A stretch of DNA of 64,000 nt from contig CAJMSE010000010.1 in the NCBI GenBank assembly GCA_905216025.1, positions 48,655-112,654 of the forward strand, given 5' to 3'. Below are positions 24,701 through 31,329 of this stretch, piece by piece (the first letter of the stretch is position 1; each line of letters begins with the position of its first letter). Source of the DNA: an uncultured bacterium (lineage in GTDB: Bacteria; Bacteroidota; Bacteroidia; Bacteroidales; Bacteroidaceae). Under the pieces are notes generated by a model. That model had not been told where the DNA came from. It saw only the letters and a list, made by a program, of their open reading frames with translations, and made no database searches. Both the position numbers and the translations under genes were made by a program.

Positions 24701-26595
24701 CCATCGGTATCGACGGCAACGGCGACACGGCCAACTACCCGTTCAAGCAGGGCGTAAACTGCTTCACCAACGACTATACGTCGGGCAAGTGGTTCTTCCT
24801 CGAAAGCCAGTCTGCCAACCTGCGCCACAACTTCATGATGCGTGCCTACGCCGCCCCCTACACCGTGGCCGAGGATGAGGCTGCCGGAGCAAAGGCCAGC
24901 CGCATGCCGCGCTTCACGTTCGGCGCTGAAGAGGAAGGTCCGGCTCTCGACGCCGTGCCCGCAACGAAAGCCGCTGCCGAGCCCGCTGCCGCAGGCATGA
25001 GCAAGACCGTACAGAGCCGCGTGCGCTACAACGTATACCGCTATGCCACGGCCGATGCCGCCAACGAGGGCGCATGGACGCTACTGGCTGAGAACACGGC
25101 AGACAAGACGCTGACCGACAACGCATGGAAAGACCTCGCCGCAGGCAGCTACTACTATGCAGTGAAGGCCGCATATACCGGCGGCAAGCTCTCCGAGGCC
25201 ACCGTGTCAGACTCCATCGGCAACAAGATGAACGCCGCCGTGACGTTCCGTATCAAGACCGCAACGCCCGAGAACGAAGCCTTCGGAGCACGCGTGTTCA
25301 TGATTGCAGGCGGCGGAGCACACGTATATGAGACCGTGGTGGGCGACGACGGCATTGCAAAGTTCGACAACGTATGGAAGACCAAGTATACGGTGACCGT
25401 TTCTCTCGACGGCTTCAACAGCGTGACGGCCGACTACGACTTCACCACGGCCGACACCTTCACCCACGATGTCGAGCTGCAGGAGAACCGCATCAAGCCC
25501 TATAACCTCGTCATCGAGGATGTGGCTGAGGCCGGCGCAAGCAAGCTCTTCATCTGGAACTATCCCGACAGCTTCCGCGACGGCTTCGAGGAGCATCCCG
25601 ACTTCGCGGTCAACTCTCCCGGAAAGCTCGGCTGGCAGTATATAGACGGCGACGGAGCAGAGACAGGAGGCATGTACTACTATACCTGGGAAAACCAGTT
25701 TGCCCCGATGGCATACATGGTATGGAACCCGCGTGCCACCACTCCGTCGATGTATGACGAACAATACAGCATGCGCCCATATAGCGGCGACAAGTGCCTC
25801 ACGGTATGGGCACCCGACGGAGTGCAGAACGACGACTGGCTGATAACCCCGACTCTGCACTTCCAGAGCGATTTCGTGTTCAGCTTCTACGCCAAGGCAG
25901 CCGACTACAATTATCTTGAGTCGTTCCGCGTGCTCTACTCGACCACCGACGCCAAGCCTGAGAGCTTCACCGTCCTTCAGGACAGCACCACCGTCCAGGC
26001 CTACTGGCAGCCGTTCAGCTACAACGTGCCGAAGGAGGCGAAGTACGTCGCCCTGCAGTGCATTTCGAACGGCAAGCGTATTTTCTTCGTCGACGACATA
26101 GTATACGGACTGCCCGAAGCCGTGGGCGCAGCAACGGGATATGCACCCGCATGGGCACCGGCTGCCAAGGGCATCAACCGCGCTCCCGCACTTGACGGAG
26201 CCTACGAGGTATATCTTGACGGCAAGAAGGTGGCCGACACCGACGACACCGAATACACATTCGAGAACCTCAGCATCGGCAAGCACACGGCCGGCGTAAT
26301 CGCATCGTACACATCGGGCAAGACCGAGATGTCGACGGTAGACTTCGACGTGAACTACGAGACCGGCATACAGACGGCCGCCGTCAATGAGTTCCGCATG
26401 AGCGTGGACGGCCGCAGGCTGACCGTGAAGGGCGAGCACACCGCCGTCAAGGCATTCGCCGCCGACGGAGCCGCCCGCGACGTCACCCGCATCGCCGCCG
26501 GCGTATACAGCCTCGGTTCGCTGCCGGCCGGTGTCTGCGTGATCACAGTCGAGACTGCAGGCGGCACGAAGACCCTGAAGATTGTACTCAGATAA
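21796..26595 (+). CDS. Large multidomain secreted or surface protein (FN3, anchor-J, carboxypeptidase-regulatory-like domains)
   Basis: A 1599-residue protein with signal peptide (YLLTVFALLFLIGAQRLAAQ). Domains by eye: propeller-like region (about 28-300); two fibronectin-III-like domains (about 305-490); anchor-J beta-sandwich (about 505-655, FESLDQFNLWTVHDLNGNYT); two carboxypeptidase-regulatory-like domains (about 667-815, GYISGVVKDAAGQPLKGALL and HTLSGTVKDVAGDPVADATV). A second FN3/beta-sandwich region follows (about 830-1150), then another anchor-J domain (about 1270-1440, FRDGFEEHPDFAVN and NDDWLITPTLHF). The C-terminal domain SVDGRRLTVKGEHTAVKAF to KTLKIVLR resembles type IX secretion sorting domains. 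No catalytic site is recognised; adhesin or scaffold is the likely role. It is divergent from the M6 protease operon. Confidence 0.82.
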   Translation: MKYKLHYLLTVFALLFLIGAQRLAAQSEVYGAMTGGEKAGIYKYTIGSGGISNEELVKGFTFSTELNASDHISGGFLVGNRYYYMTNTHVSSGYQSGGFFYYDLDADAVVQVADYGGVNQGPVAASFCYDYQTGTMYAGDGLMGGGGALMTIDLENGNINKVADFVMDGEPEWVPVDRYPYGMSGLCMTYDGDMYGVSYWAGLYKIDKSTGACSYVGPLKGLPANATNGMVSLQYAGACDLIYDNNTDKMYLTMYQHPLYGGIGSGYGLYEIDPKTGAATYLQERTDETNYTCNSIPFSIAEASAPAKVQDFTVTRGENGALTATLAWTNPSKTYGRGGTLESIDSIVVFRDGVKVNKIENTKPGAACTWTDNSIATRGMYGYRIVCYNEAGAGDRITVSKYIGPGDPMPVTDTKVEPSGENAVVSWTAPTVGKLDSWIDTADLTYDIMRLPDSVQVAKDLAATSFTDTTLPAIGLYSYAITPKAGGHSGDAVQTAQAVLGPAIQIPATIGFESLDQFNLWTVHDLNGNYTKWGFTTGNYPTYTPGAYISYAWDNLAASDMLISPYIKFEAGKHYKLTFDATPANIKVPETLDITFAKTTDYARQDSVTEFNFYSTESGQKHSLRANLPVVDKDSTYHVGFYYRSYMATNYGMTITNVKISEDHEGYISGVVKDAAGQPLKGALLLVNGGQFTATSDAKGRYTLYYLPEGNYTVEVKLLGYYDTTGTATVTELTTTTLDIAMTALPLHTLSGTVKDVAGDPVADATVEVSGYNSYSARTGADGKFSIAGIYANANYAVTLTKNKLMTLQKSFSLEADTDLGELVMEDNIKAPKSVEAKESDDRSTVTVDWTAPANDPAWVRYDDGQPSTYVGIEGAGTNATFGIIDNNPSTVYGVQFYIGATAQVTQHYSVYLRVFGLGADGLPDGNNKLYENTYVPVTDDAWTTFTLPAPVDAPNGYYVAISHYQFASIGIDGNGDTANYPFKQGVNCFTNDYTSGKWFFLESQSANLRHNFMMRAYAAPYTVAEDEAAGAKASRMPRFTFGAEEEGPALDAVPATKAAAEPAAAGMSKTVQSRVRYNVYRYATADAANEGAWTLLAENTADKTLTDNAWKDLAAGSYYYAVKAAYTGGKLSEATVSDSIGNKMNAAVTFRIKTATPENEAFGARVFMIAGGGAHVYETVVGDDGIAKFDNVWKTKYTVTVSLDGFNSVTADYDFTTADTFTHDVELQENRIKPYNLVIEDVAEAGASKLFIWNYPDSFRDGFEEHPDFAVNSPGKLGWQYIDGDGAETGGMYYYTWENQFAPMAYMVWNPRATTPSMYDEQYSMRPYSGDKCLTVWAPDGVQNDDWLITPTLHFQSDFVFSFYAKAADYNYLESFRVLYSTTDAKPESFTVLQDSTTVQAYWQPFSYNVPKEAKYVALQCISNGKRIFFVDDIVYGLPEAVGAATGYAPAWAPAAKGINRAPALDGAYEVYLDGKKVADTDDTEYTFENLSIGKHTAGVIASYTSGKTEMSTVDFDVNYETGIQTAAVNEFRMSVDGRRLTVKGEHTAVKAFAADGAARDVTRIAAGVYSLGSLPAGVCVITVETAGGTKTLKIVLR

Positions 26596-26708
26596 TACCG
26601 CGGAAAAGCAATAAGTACATCCTAAACGCGGAACGCGGGGATGCATCGCCGGACAACGGCCTTGCGTCTCCGCGTTTTTATTTCGCCTCCGGCAGCCTTT
26701 TCTATCCC

Positions 26709-26741
26709 TTCTCCTCCCCTTTGGGGAGGTCGGGAGGGGCT
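26709..26741 (+). repeat. G-rich dispersed motif, copy 4
   Basis: CTTCTCCTCCCCTTTGGGGA then GGTCGGGAGGGGC; it directly precedes the 22-bp array. Confidence 0.7.
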
Positions 26742-26750
26742 TCCCGTTCT

Positions 26751-26860
26751 GTTACGTGTGGCGTGTAACGATGCGACGTGTGGCGTGTTACGATGTTACG
26801 CGTGGCACGTAACGATGCGACGTGTGGCACGTAACGATGTGACGCGTGGCACGTAACAAT
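26751..26860 (+). repeat. Array of five 22-bp quasi-palindromic units (array 1)
   Basis: Five contiguous 22-bp units at 26751, 26773, 26795, 26817 and 26839. Each has the pattern G(T/C/G)(T/G)ACG(T/C)GTGGC(G/A) followed by (T/C)GTAAC and a short AT spacer; the ends GTTAC/GTAAC make each unit nearly palindromic. Unlike a CRISPR array there are no variable spacers. A homologous five-unit array in the opposite orientation is at 42627-42736. Confidence 0.9.
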
Positions 26861-26946
26861 CCCGGGAGCACCTCCCGACGGGCAGCGGGGATGGCGGGCT
26901 GCTCCAAAAAACTTCCTATTTGTTTTGCGGTCTGATATATTTGCCG

Positions 26947-26954
26947 TATTTTTG
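26947..26954 (+). promoter_or_regulatory. -7 promoter box of the acyl-CoA ligase gene (with -33 TTTG)
   Basis: TATTTTTG, with TTTG at 26924-26927 about 19 bp upstream, giving a full Bacteroidota -33/-7 promoter 22 bp before the ATG. Confidence 0.65.
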
Positions 26955-26975
26955 CATCTAATAAAAAAAGCCATT

Positions 26976-28784
26976 ATGCAGACATTAAGCCACCTCTCCG
27001 TGCTCGTGCACGAGCAGGCAAGGAAGTACGGCGACCGCGAAGTGCTCATATATAAGGACTTCGGCGGCGCGGAATGGAAGTCGTGTTCGTGGAACACGCT
27101 GTCCGGAACGATAAGGGAAGTGTCGAACGCATTGCTCAACCTCGGTGCCCGGCAGGGCGAGCGGCTGGGCATCTTCTCGCAGAACTGCATGCAGTATCTG
27201 CTCTGCGACTTCGGCGCATGGGGCGTACGCCAGACGACGATACCCTTCTATGCCACGAGCAGCGAGCAGCAGATACAGTTCATGATAAACGATGCAGGAG
27301 TGAGATACCTCTTCGTCGGCGAGCAGGAGCAGTATGACAAGGCGCACAGGGTGTTCTCCCACTGCCCGACGATGGAGCGCATCATCGTGTTCGACAGGGG
27401 AGTGCGCATCAGCGAGGGCGACACACACACCATATTCTTCGACGACTTCATGAAGCTGGGCAAGGGACTGCCCCGGCAGTCGGAGGTGGAGACGCTCTGC
27501 GCCGGAGCCTGTGACAGCGACATTGCCAACATTCTCTACACCAGCGGTACAACGGGAGACAGCAAGGGAGTGATTCTCACACACGGACAGTATAACGCCG
27601 CGCTGAAGGCCAACGGCCTCTGCGTGCCGCTGACGGAGAACGACCGCGTGCTCAACTTCCTGCCCTACGCCCACATTTTCGAGAAGGGGTGGACGCTGCT
27701 GTGCCTCTCCGAGGGCGCCACGCTGATAGTGAACACGTATCCGCAGGAGGTGCAGCGCTCGATGCGCGAGACCAATCCGACGAGCATGTGCTCCGTGCCG
27801 CGCTTCTGGGAGAAGGTCTACGCCGGCGTGATGGAGAAGATAGAGAAGTCGAGCGCCGTGCAGCGAAAGATTTTCCGCAATGCGCTTGCCGTCGGCCGGA
27901 AGCACAACATCGAATACCTCAGCAAGGGGAAGCGGCCGCCGATGGCGCTGCATCTCGAATATGAGGTGATAAACAAGACGATATTCAGCCTCGTAAGGAA
28001 AGAGCTGGGACTCGTCAAGCCCAACATCTTCCCCACGGCCGGCGCCGCAATACCGCGCCATGTCGAAGAATTCGTCCATTCCATCGGCATCAACATGCTT
28101 GCCGGATACGGTCTGACGGAGAGTCTCGCCACGGTGAGCTGCAACCATCTGGGCAAGCCCTACACGCTCGGCTCGGTGGGATATCCCATCGAGGGCCTGA
28201 AGGTGAAGATCAGCGACGAGGGCGAGATACTGCTGAAAGGCCCGACGATAACTCCCGGATACTACAACCGCGACGACCACACGAAGGCTTCATTCGACGA
28301 GGAGGGATACTTCCGCACGGGCGACGCCGGATACATGAAAGACGGCGAGCTCTTCCTCAAGGAGCGCATCAAGGACCTCTTCAAGACCTCGAACGGCAAG
28401 TACATAGCCCCGCAGATGATTGAGACGGTGCTGCTCGTCGACAAATACATAGACCAGGTGGCCATCATCGCCGACATGCGCAAGTTCGTGTCCGCACTGA
28501 TAATACCCGAGTACAAGCTGCTCGAGGAGTATGCCCGCGAGCATGGCATCGCCTTCAGCAGCCGCGAAGACCTCTGCGCCAACGAGAAGATACACAAGAT
28601 GATGGCCGAGCGCATAGACACCCTGCAGCAGCAGCTCACCCACTACGAGCAGGTGAAGCGCTTTACGCTGCTGCCAAAGACGTTCAGCATGGAGAACGGC
28701 GAGCTGACGAACACGCTGAAGCTGAAGCGCCGCGTGGTCAGTGAGAACTACAAGGACGTGATTGACAAGATGTATGAAGTGTGA
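26976..28784 (+). CDS. Long-chain fatty-acid--CoA ligase (AMP-forming)
   Basis: About 602 residues of the ANL superfamily. The P-loop-like motif is ILYTSGTTGDSKGVILTH. Other motifs are YAHIFEKGWTLLCL, the adenine-binding AGYGLTESLATVSCN, FRTGDAGYMKDGELFLKERI and the C-terminal hinge with KDLFKTSNGKYIAPQ. It activates fatty acids to acyl-CoA with ATP, at the cytoplasmic side of the inner membrane. The frame is open from 26925, but those codons cross the promoter, so ATG 26976 (MQTLSHLSVLVHEQA) is chosen. Monocistronic by appearance. Chain-length preference cannot be read from sequence. Confidence 0.92.
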   Translation: MQTLSHLSVLVHEQARKYGDREVLIYKDFGGAEWKSCSWNTLSGTIREVSNALLNLGARQGERLGIFSQNCMQYLLCDFGAWGVRQTTIPFYATSSEQQIQFMINDAGVRYLFVGEQEQYDKAHRVFSHCPTMERIIVFDRGVRISEGDTHTIFFDDFMKLGKGLPRQSEVETLCAGACDSDIANILYTSGTTGDSKGVILTHGQYNAALKANGLCVPLTENDRVLNFLPYAHIFEKGWTLLCLSEGATLIVNTYPQEVQRSMRETNPTSMCSVPRFWEKVYAGVMEKIEKSSAVQRKIFRNALAVGRKHNIEYLSKGKRPPMALHLEYEVINKTIFSLVRKELGLVKPNIFPTAGAAIPRHVEEFVHSIGINMLAGYGLTESLATVSCNHLGKPYTLGSVGYPIEGLKVKISDEGEILLKGPTITPGYYNRDDHTKASFDEEGYFRTGDAGYMKDGELFLKERIKDLFKTSNGKYIAPQMIETVLLVDKYIDQVAIIADMRKFVSALIIPEYKLLEEYAREHGIAFSSREDLCANEKIHKMMAERIDTLQQQLTHYEQVKRFTLLPKTFSMENGELTNTLKLKRRVVSENYKDVIDKMYEV

Positions 28785-28788
28785 ATGA

Positions 28789-28945
28789 CGAATTTGGAGT
28801 TACGAATTACGAATTGTTCTCGCTTCGCTGCGATGTGGAGTTATTGAATTACGAATTGCCATGCGGCGTTCCGCGCCGCAGATAATTCAACATTTTACAA
28901 TTCGTAATCGCAGCGCAGCGAGAATAACTCGTAATTCCAAATTCG
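28789..28945. repeat. Long imperfect inverted repeat between acyl-CoA ligase and prfB
   Basis: Left arm (28789-28833, containing ACGAATTTGGAGTTACGAAT and TTCTCGCTTCGCTGCGA) and right arm (28908-28945, TCGCAGCGCAGCGAGAATAA and onward) are reverse complements, except for a few mismatches and one extra 7-bp ACGAATT unit in the left arm. A smaller GCGGCG/CGCCGC hairpin sits at the centre (about 28862-28880). Confidence 0.8.
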
Positions 28946-28966
28946 TAATTCGTAATTAAAAAGAGT

Positions 28967-30085
28967 ATGATAACAGCAGACCAACTGAAAGATGTGCTTG
29001 AGCGCGCGGAGGCATTGCACCGCTATCTCGACATCGACAAGAAGAAGATAGAATTTGAGGAGGAAGACCTCCGCACGCAGGCGCCCGACTTCTGGGACGA
29101 CCCCAAGCGCGCAGAGGAGCAGATGAAGAAGGTGAAGGGCATCAAGCGGTGGATAGACGGCTACAACGAGGTGCGCCTCGCGGCCGACGAGCTCCAGCTG
29201 GCCTTCGACTTCTACAAGGACGAGATGGTGACCGAAGAGGAGGTCGACGACGACTATGCCAAGGCCGTCGCAGCCATCGAAGACCTCGAACTGAAGAACA
29301 TGCTGCGCCAGAAGGAAGACCCGATGGACGTGGTGATGAAGATAAACAGCGGCGCCGGAGGCACGGAGAGCCAGGACTGGGCGTCGATGCTGATGCGCAT
29401 GTATCAGCGGTGGGCCGAGGCTCACGGCCACAAGGTGACCATCAGCAACCTTCAGGACGGCGACGAGGCCGGCATAAAGAGCGTCACCATGCAGATAGAG
29501 GGCGGCGAATATGCCTACGGATACCTCAAGAGCGAGAACGGAGTGCACCGTCTCGTGCGCGTGTCGCCCTTCAACGCGCAGGGCAAGCGCATGACGAGCT
29601 TCGCCAGCGTGTTCGTCTCTCCGCTCGTCGACGACACCATCGAGGTGTATGTAGACCCGTCGAAGGTGAGCTGGGACCTCTTCCGAAGCGGCGGTGCCGG
29701 CGGACAGAACGTCAACAAGGTGGAGACGGGCGTGCGCCTGCGCTACCAGTATGTAGACCCCGACACGGGCGAAGAGGAGGAAATCCTCATCGAGAACACC
29801 GAGAGCCGCAAGCAGCTCGAGAACCGCAACAACGCCATGCGACTGCTCAAGTCGCAGCTCTACGACCGCGCTATGAAGAAGCGGCTCGAGGCGCAGGCCA
29901 AGATTGAGGCGGGCAAGAAGAAGATAGAGTGGGGCAGCCAGATACGCAGCTACGTCTTCGACGACCGCCGCGTGAAGGACCACCGCACCAACTACCAGAC
30001 CACAGACGTGGACGGAGTGATGGACGGAGACCTCGACGGCTTCATCAAGGCTTACCTGATGGAGTTCCCGGTGAATGAGGAATAG
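28967..30085 (+). CDS. prfB: Peptide chain release factor 2
   Basis: A 372-residue class I release factor. The GGQ peptidyl-hydrolysis motif (RSGGAGGQNVNKVETGV) and the SPF anticodon-like motif (VRVSPFNAQGKR) identify RF2, which reads UGA and UAA. The reading frame is continuous through RYLDIDKKKIEFEEEDLR, the place where many bacteria carry an in-frame UGA and a programmed +1 frameshift; no such stop is present here. The upstream 180 bp is an inverted-repeat region, with no clear TAnnTTTG box seen. Confidence 0.96.
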   Translation: MITADQLKDVLERAEALHRYLDIDKKKIEFEEEDLRTQAPDFWDDPKRAEEQMKKVKGIKRWIDGYNEVRLAADELQLAFDFYKDEMVTEEEVDDDYAKAVAAIEDLELKNMLRQKEDPMDVVMKINSGAGGTESQDWASMLMRMYQRWAEAHGHKVTISNLQDGDEAGIKSVTMQIEGGEYAYGYLKSENGVHRLVRVSPFNAQGKRMTSFASVFVSPLVDDTIEVYVDPSKVSWDLFRSGGAGGQNVNKVETGVRLRYQYVDPDTGEEEEILIENTESRKQLENRNNAMRLLKSQLYDRAMKKRLEAQAKIEAGKKKIEWGSQIRSYVFDDRRVKDHRTNYQTTDVDGVMDGDLDGFIKAYLMEFPVNEE

Positions 30086-30226
30086 GGGGCGGAGCCCCCG
30101 GCTGCTCAGCTTTCCCGGGCCTCCGACCTCTCTCGGAGCCCCCGGCTGCTCAGAGTTCCCAGCCATCCCTGCTCTCCAAAAACTCCCCGATACCCTGAAT
30201 TTACTAACCAAATAAAAAATAACCCT

Positions 30227-30370
30227 ATGAGCAAGAACAAGAAAAACGCGCGCCGTGAAGCCTATCAGGCACGGCAGGAACAGGAGGGCCGCAAGGTCGT
30301 CAACTGGATTTTCGGCATCCTCGTGGCATTGGCCGTGGCCTATATAGTATACGTGGCCACGATAGTATGA
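30227..30370 (+). CDS. Small single-pass membrane protein (47 residues)
   Basis: A 47-codon ORF from ATG 30227 to TGA 30370. It has a very basic, Gln/Glu-rich N-terminus (MSKNKKNARREAYQARQEQE) followed by one hydrophobic helix (WIFGILVALAVAYIVYVATI). The charge pattern predicts an N-in membrane protein. It sits between prfB and the CYTH gene in the same direction, 31 bp before the latter. The function is not recognised. Codon use resembles neighbouring genes, supporting a real gene. Confidence 0.65.
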   Translation: MSKNKKNARREAYQARQEQEGRKVVNWIFGILVALAVAYIVYVATIV

Positions 30371-30401
30371 CCCGGCCGGGCCTGTTATCAGAAAGAGAAA
30401 G

Positions 30402-30893
30402 ATGAGCGGACTCGAGATAGAACGCAAGTTCCTCGTCAGGGACGACAGCTACAGGCGGCAGGCTTTCAGCAGCCGCCGCATCAAGCAGGGATATATTTGC
30501 CGTGAGCGTGGCCGCACCGTCAGGGTGCGGCTGCGCGACGGCGTGGGCTATATCACCATCAAGGGACCGTCGGCGCAGGGCGGCATGACCCGCTATGAGT
30601 TTGAGAAGGAGATTACTGCCGGCGAGGCGGAAGAGCTCTTCCGCCTGTGCGAGCCGGCGCTGATAGACAAGACCCGCTATCTCGTACGTTCGGGGCGGCA
30701 TGTCTTCGAGGTAGACGAGTTCTATGGAGACAACGACGGCCTCGTCGTTGCCGAGGTGGAGCTGGCTTCCGAGGACGAACCCTTCGAAAAGCCCGGTTTC
30801 ATCGGTGAGGAGGTCACGGCAGACCGCCGCTTCTATAATTCGAGCCTCAGCCGTTTCCCTTTCGTGCTCTGGAAGAACACCTTGAACAGATAA
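30402..30893 (+). CDS. CYTH-domain (triphosphate tunnel metalloenzyme) protein
   Basis: A 163-residue single-domain CYTH protein. The signature LEIERKFLV (ExExK, residues about 4-12) opens the tunnel. Alternating charged strands follow: TVRVRLRDGVGYITIKGPS, RYEFEKEI, DKTRYLV, FEVDEFYGDNDGLVVAEVEL. Family members bind triphosphate-containing substrates and metal; some are inorganic triphosphatases, others adenylate cyclases or thiamine triphosphatases. Triphosphatase is most likely for a small stand-alone bacterial member, but the substrate is not determined. Its 3' end overlaps the convergent VanZ-like gene by 47 bp. Confidence 0.88.
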   Translation: MSGLEIERKFLVRDDSYRRQAFSSRRIKQGYICRERGRTVRVRLRDGVGYITIKGPSAQGGMTRYEFEKEITAGEAEELFRLCEPALIDKTRYLVRSGRHVFEVDEFYGDNDGLVVAEVELASEDEPFEKPGFIGEEVTADRRFYNSSLSRFPFVLWKNTLNR

Positions 30894-31254
30894 TACCGCC
30901 CGCGGCAGCTGCCGTGACACCTATGGCATTGGCTGCGAGGTCGAGCCAGTCGCCGCTGCGGCGGCCGTCGGTGCAGTATTCCTGCAGCAGTTCGATGGCT
31001 CCGCTCATCACGATCGGGGCGAGCCAGGCCATCGTCAGCAGTTTCATCGTGTCCGGACGGGTGTGCTTTCTGAGGTATTCGGCCCACAGCACGCCGCATG
31101 TTCCGCCATACATTATTATATGTACCCACTTGTCTATGAGCGTAATGTCGTCGAGACCGGTCTTCGGCGGAGTGAAGAACGAAAGGTACCAGATGGCGAG
31201 AAAGAACACCACCGATACCGGATATTTCCTTATTAATTGATATAAATAGTGCAT
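30847..31254 (-). CDS. VanZ-like family membrane protein
   Basis: A 135-residue protein with about four hydrophobic segments: VVFFLAIWYLSFF, WVHIIMYGGTCGVLWAEYL, LLTMAWLAPIVMSGAIELLQ and AANAIGVTAAAAGGIICS. The VanZ signature pattern of a polar DKWVH and ELLQ...GDWLDLAANAIG is present. Homologues are widespread in Bacteroidota envelopes; most have no proven link to glycopeptide resistance. The end overlaps the CYTH gene tail to tail. Confidence 0.85.
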   Translation of the reverse strand: MHYLYQLIRKYPVSVVFFLAIWYLSFFTPPKTGLDDITLIDKWVHIIMYGGTCGVLWAEYLRKHTRPDTMKLLTMAWLAPIVMSGAIELLQEYCTDGRRSGDWLDLAANAIGVTAAAAGGIICSRCSSRARKGNG

Positions 31255-31274
31255 ATAAACTTATTGTCAGGATG

Positions 31275-31282
31275 CAAAAGTA
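31275..31282 (-). promoter_or_regulatory. -7 promoter box of the VanZ-like gene
   Basis: TACTTTTG on the minus strand, 20 bp upstream of the ATG. Confidence 0.5.
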
Positions 31283-31294
31283 ACATTTTTTTTA

Positions 31295-31302
31295 TACTTT
31301 TG
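31295..31302 (+). promoter_or_regulatory. -7 promoter box of the NSS transporter gene
   Basis: TACTTTTG, 27 bp upstream of the ATG; back to back with the VanZ promoter 12 bp away, so the two polymerases would compete for the same DNA. Confidence 0.55.
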
Positions 31303-31329
31303 CAACTGGATTAAGTATAAAAGTGATAT

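Larger units (their letters stand above)
26596..26946. other. Gene-free region with G-rich motif and 22-bp repeat array
   Basis: No coding sequence. A short inverted pair (AACGCGG/CCGCGTT, about 26630-26675) follows the surface-protein stop and could terminate transcription; then come the CTCCCC motif and the five-unit array. Confidence 0.55.

Noticed and set aside
26751..26860. Possible CRISPR array.
   Set aside because: The 22-bp units are contiguous with no unique spacers, and no cas genes are in the window.
30847..31254. VanZ-like gene as an antibiotic-resistance determinant.
   Set aside because: There is no vanA-type cluster, and stand-alone VanZ-like proteins are common in Bacteroidota without resistance.
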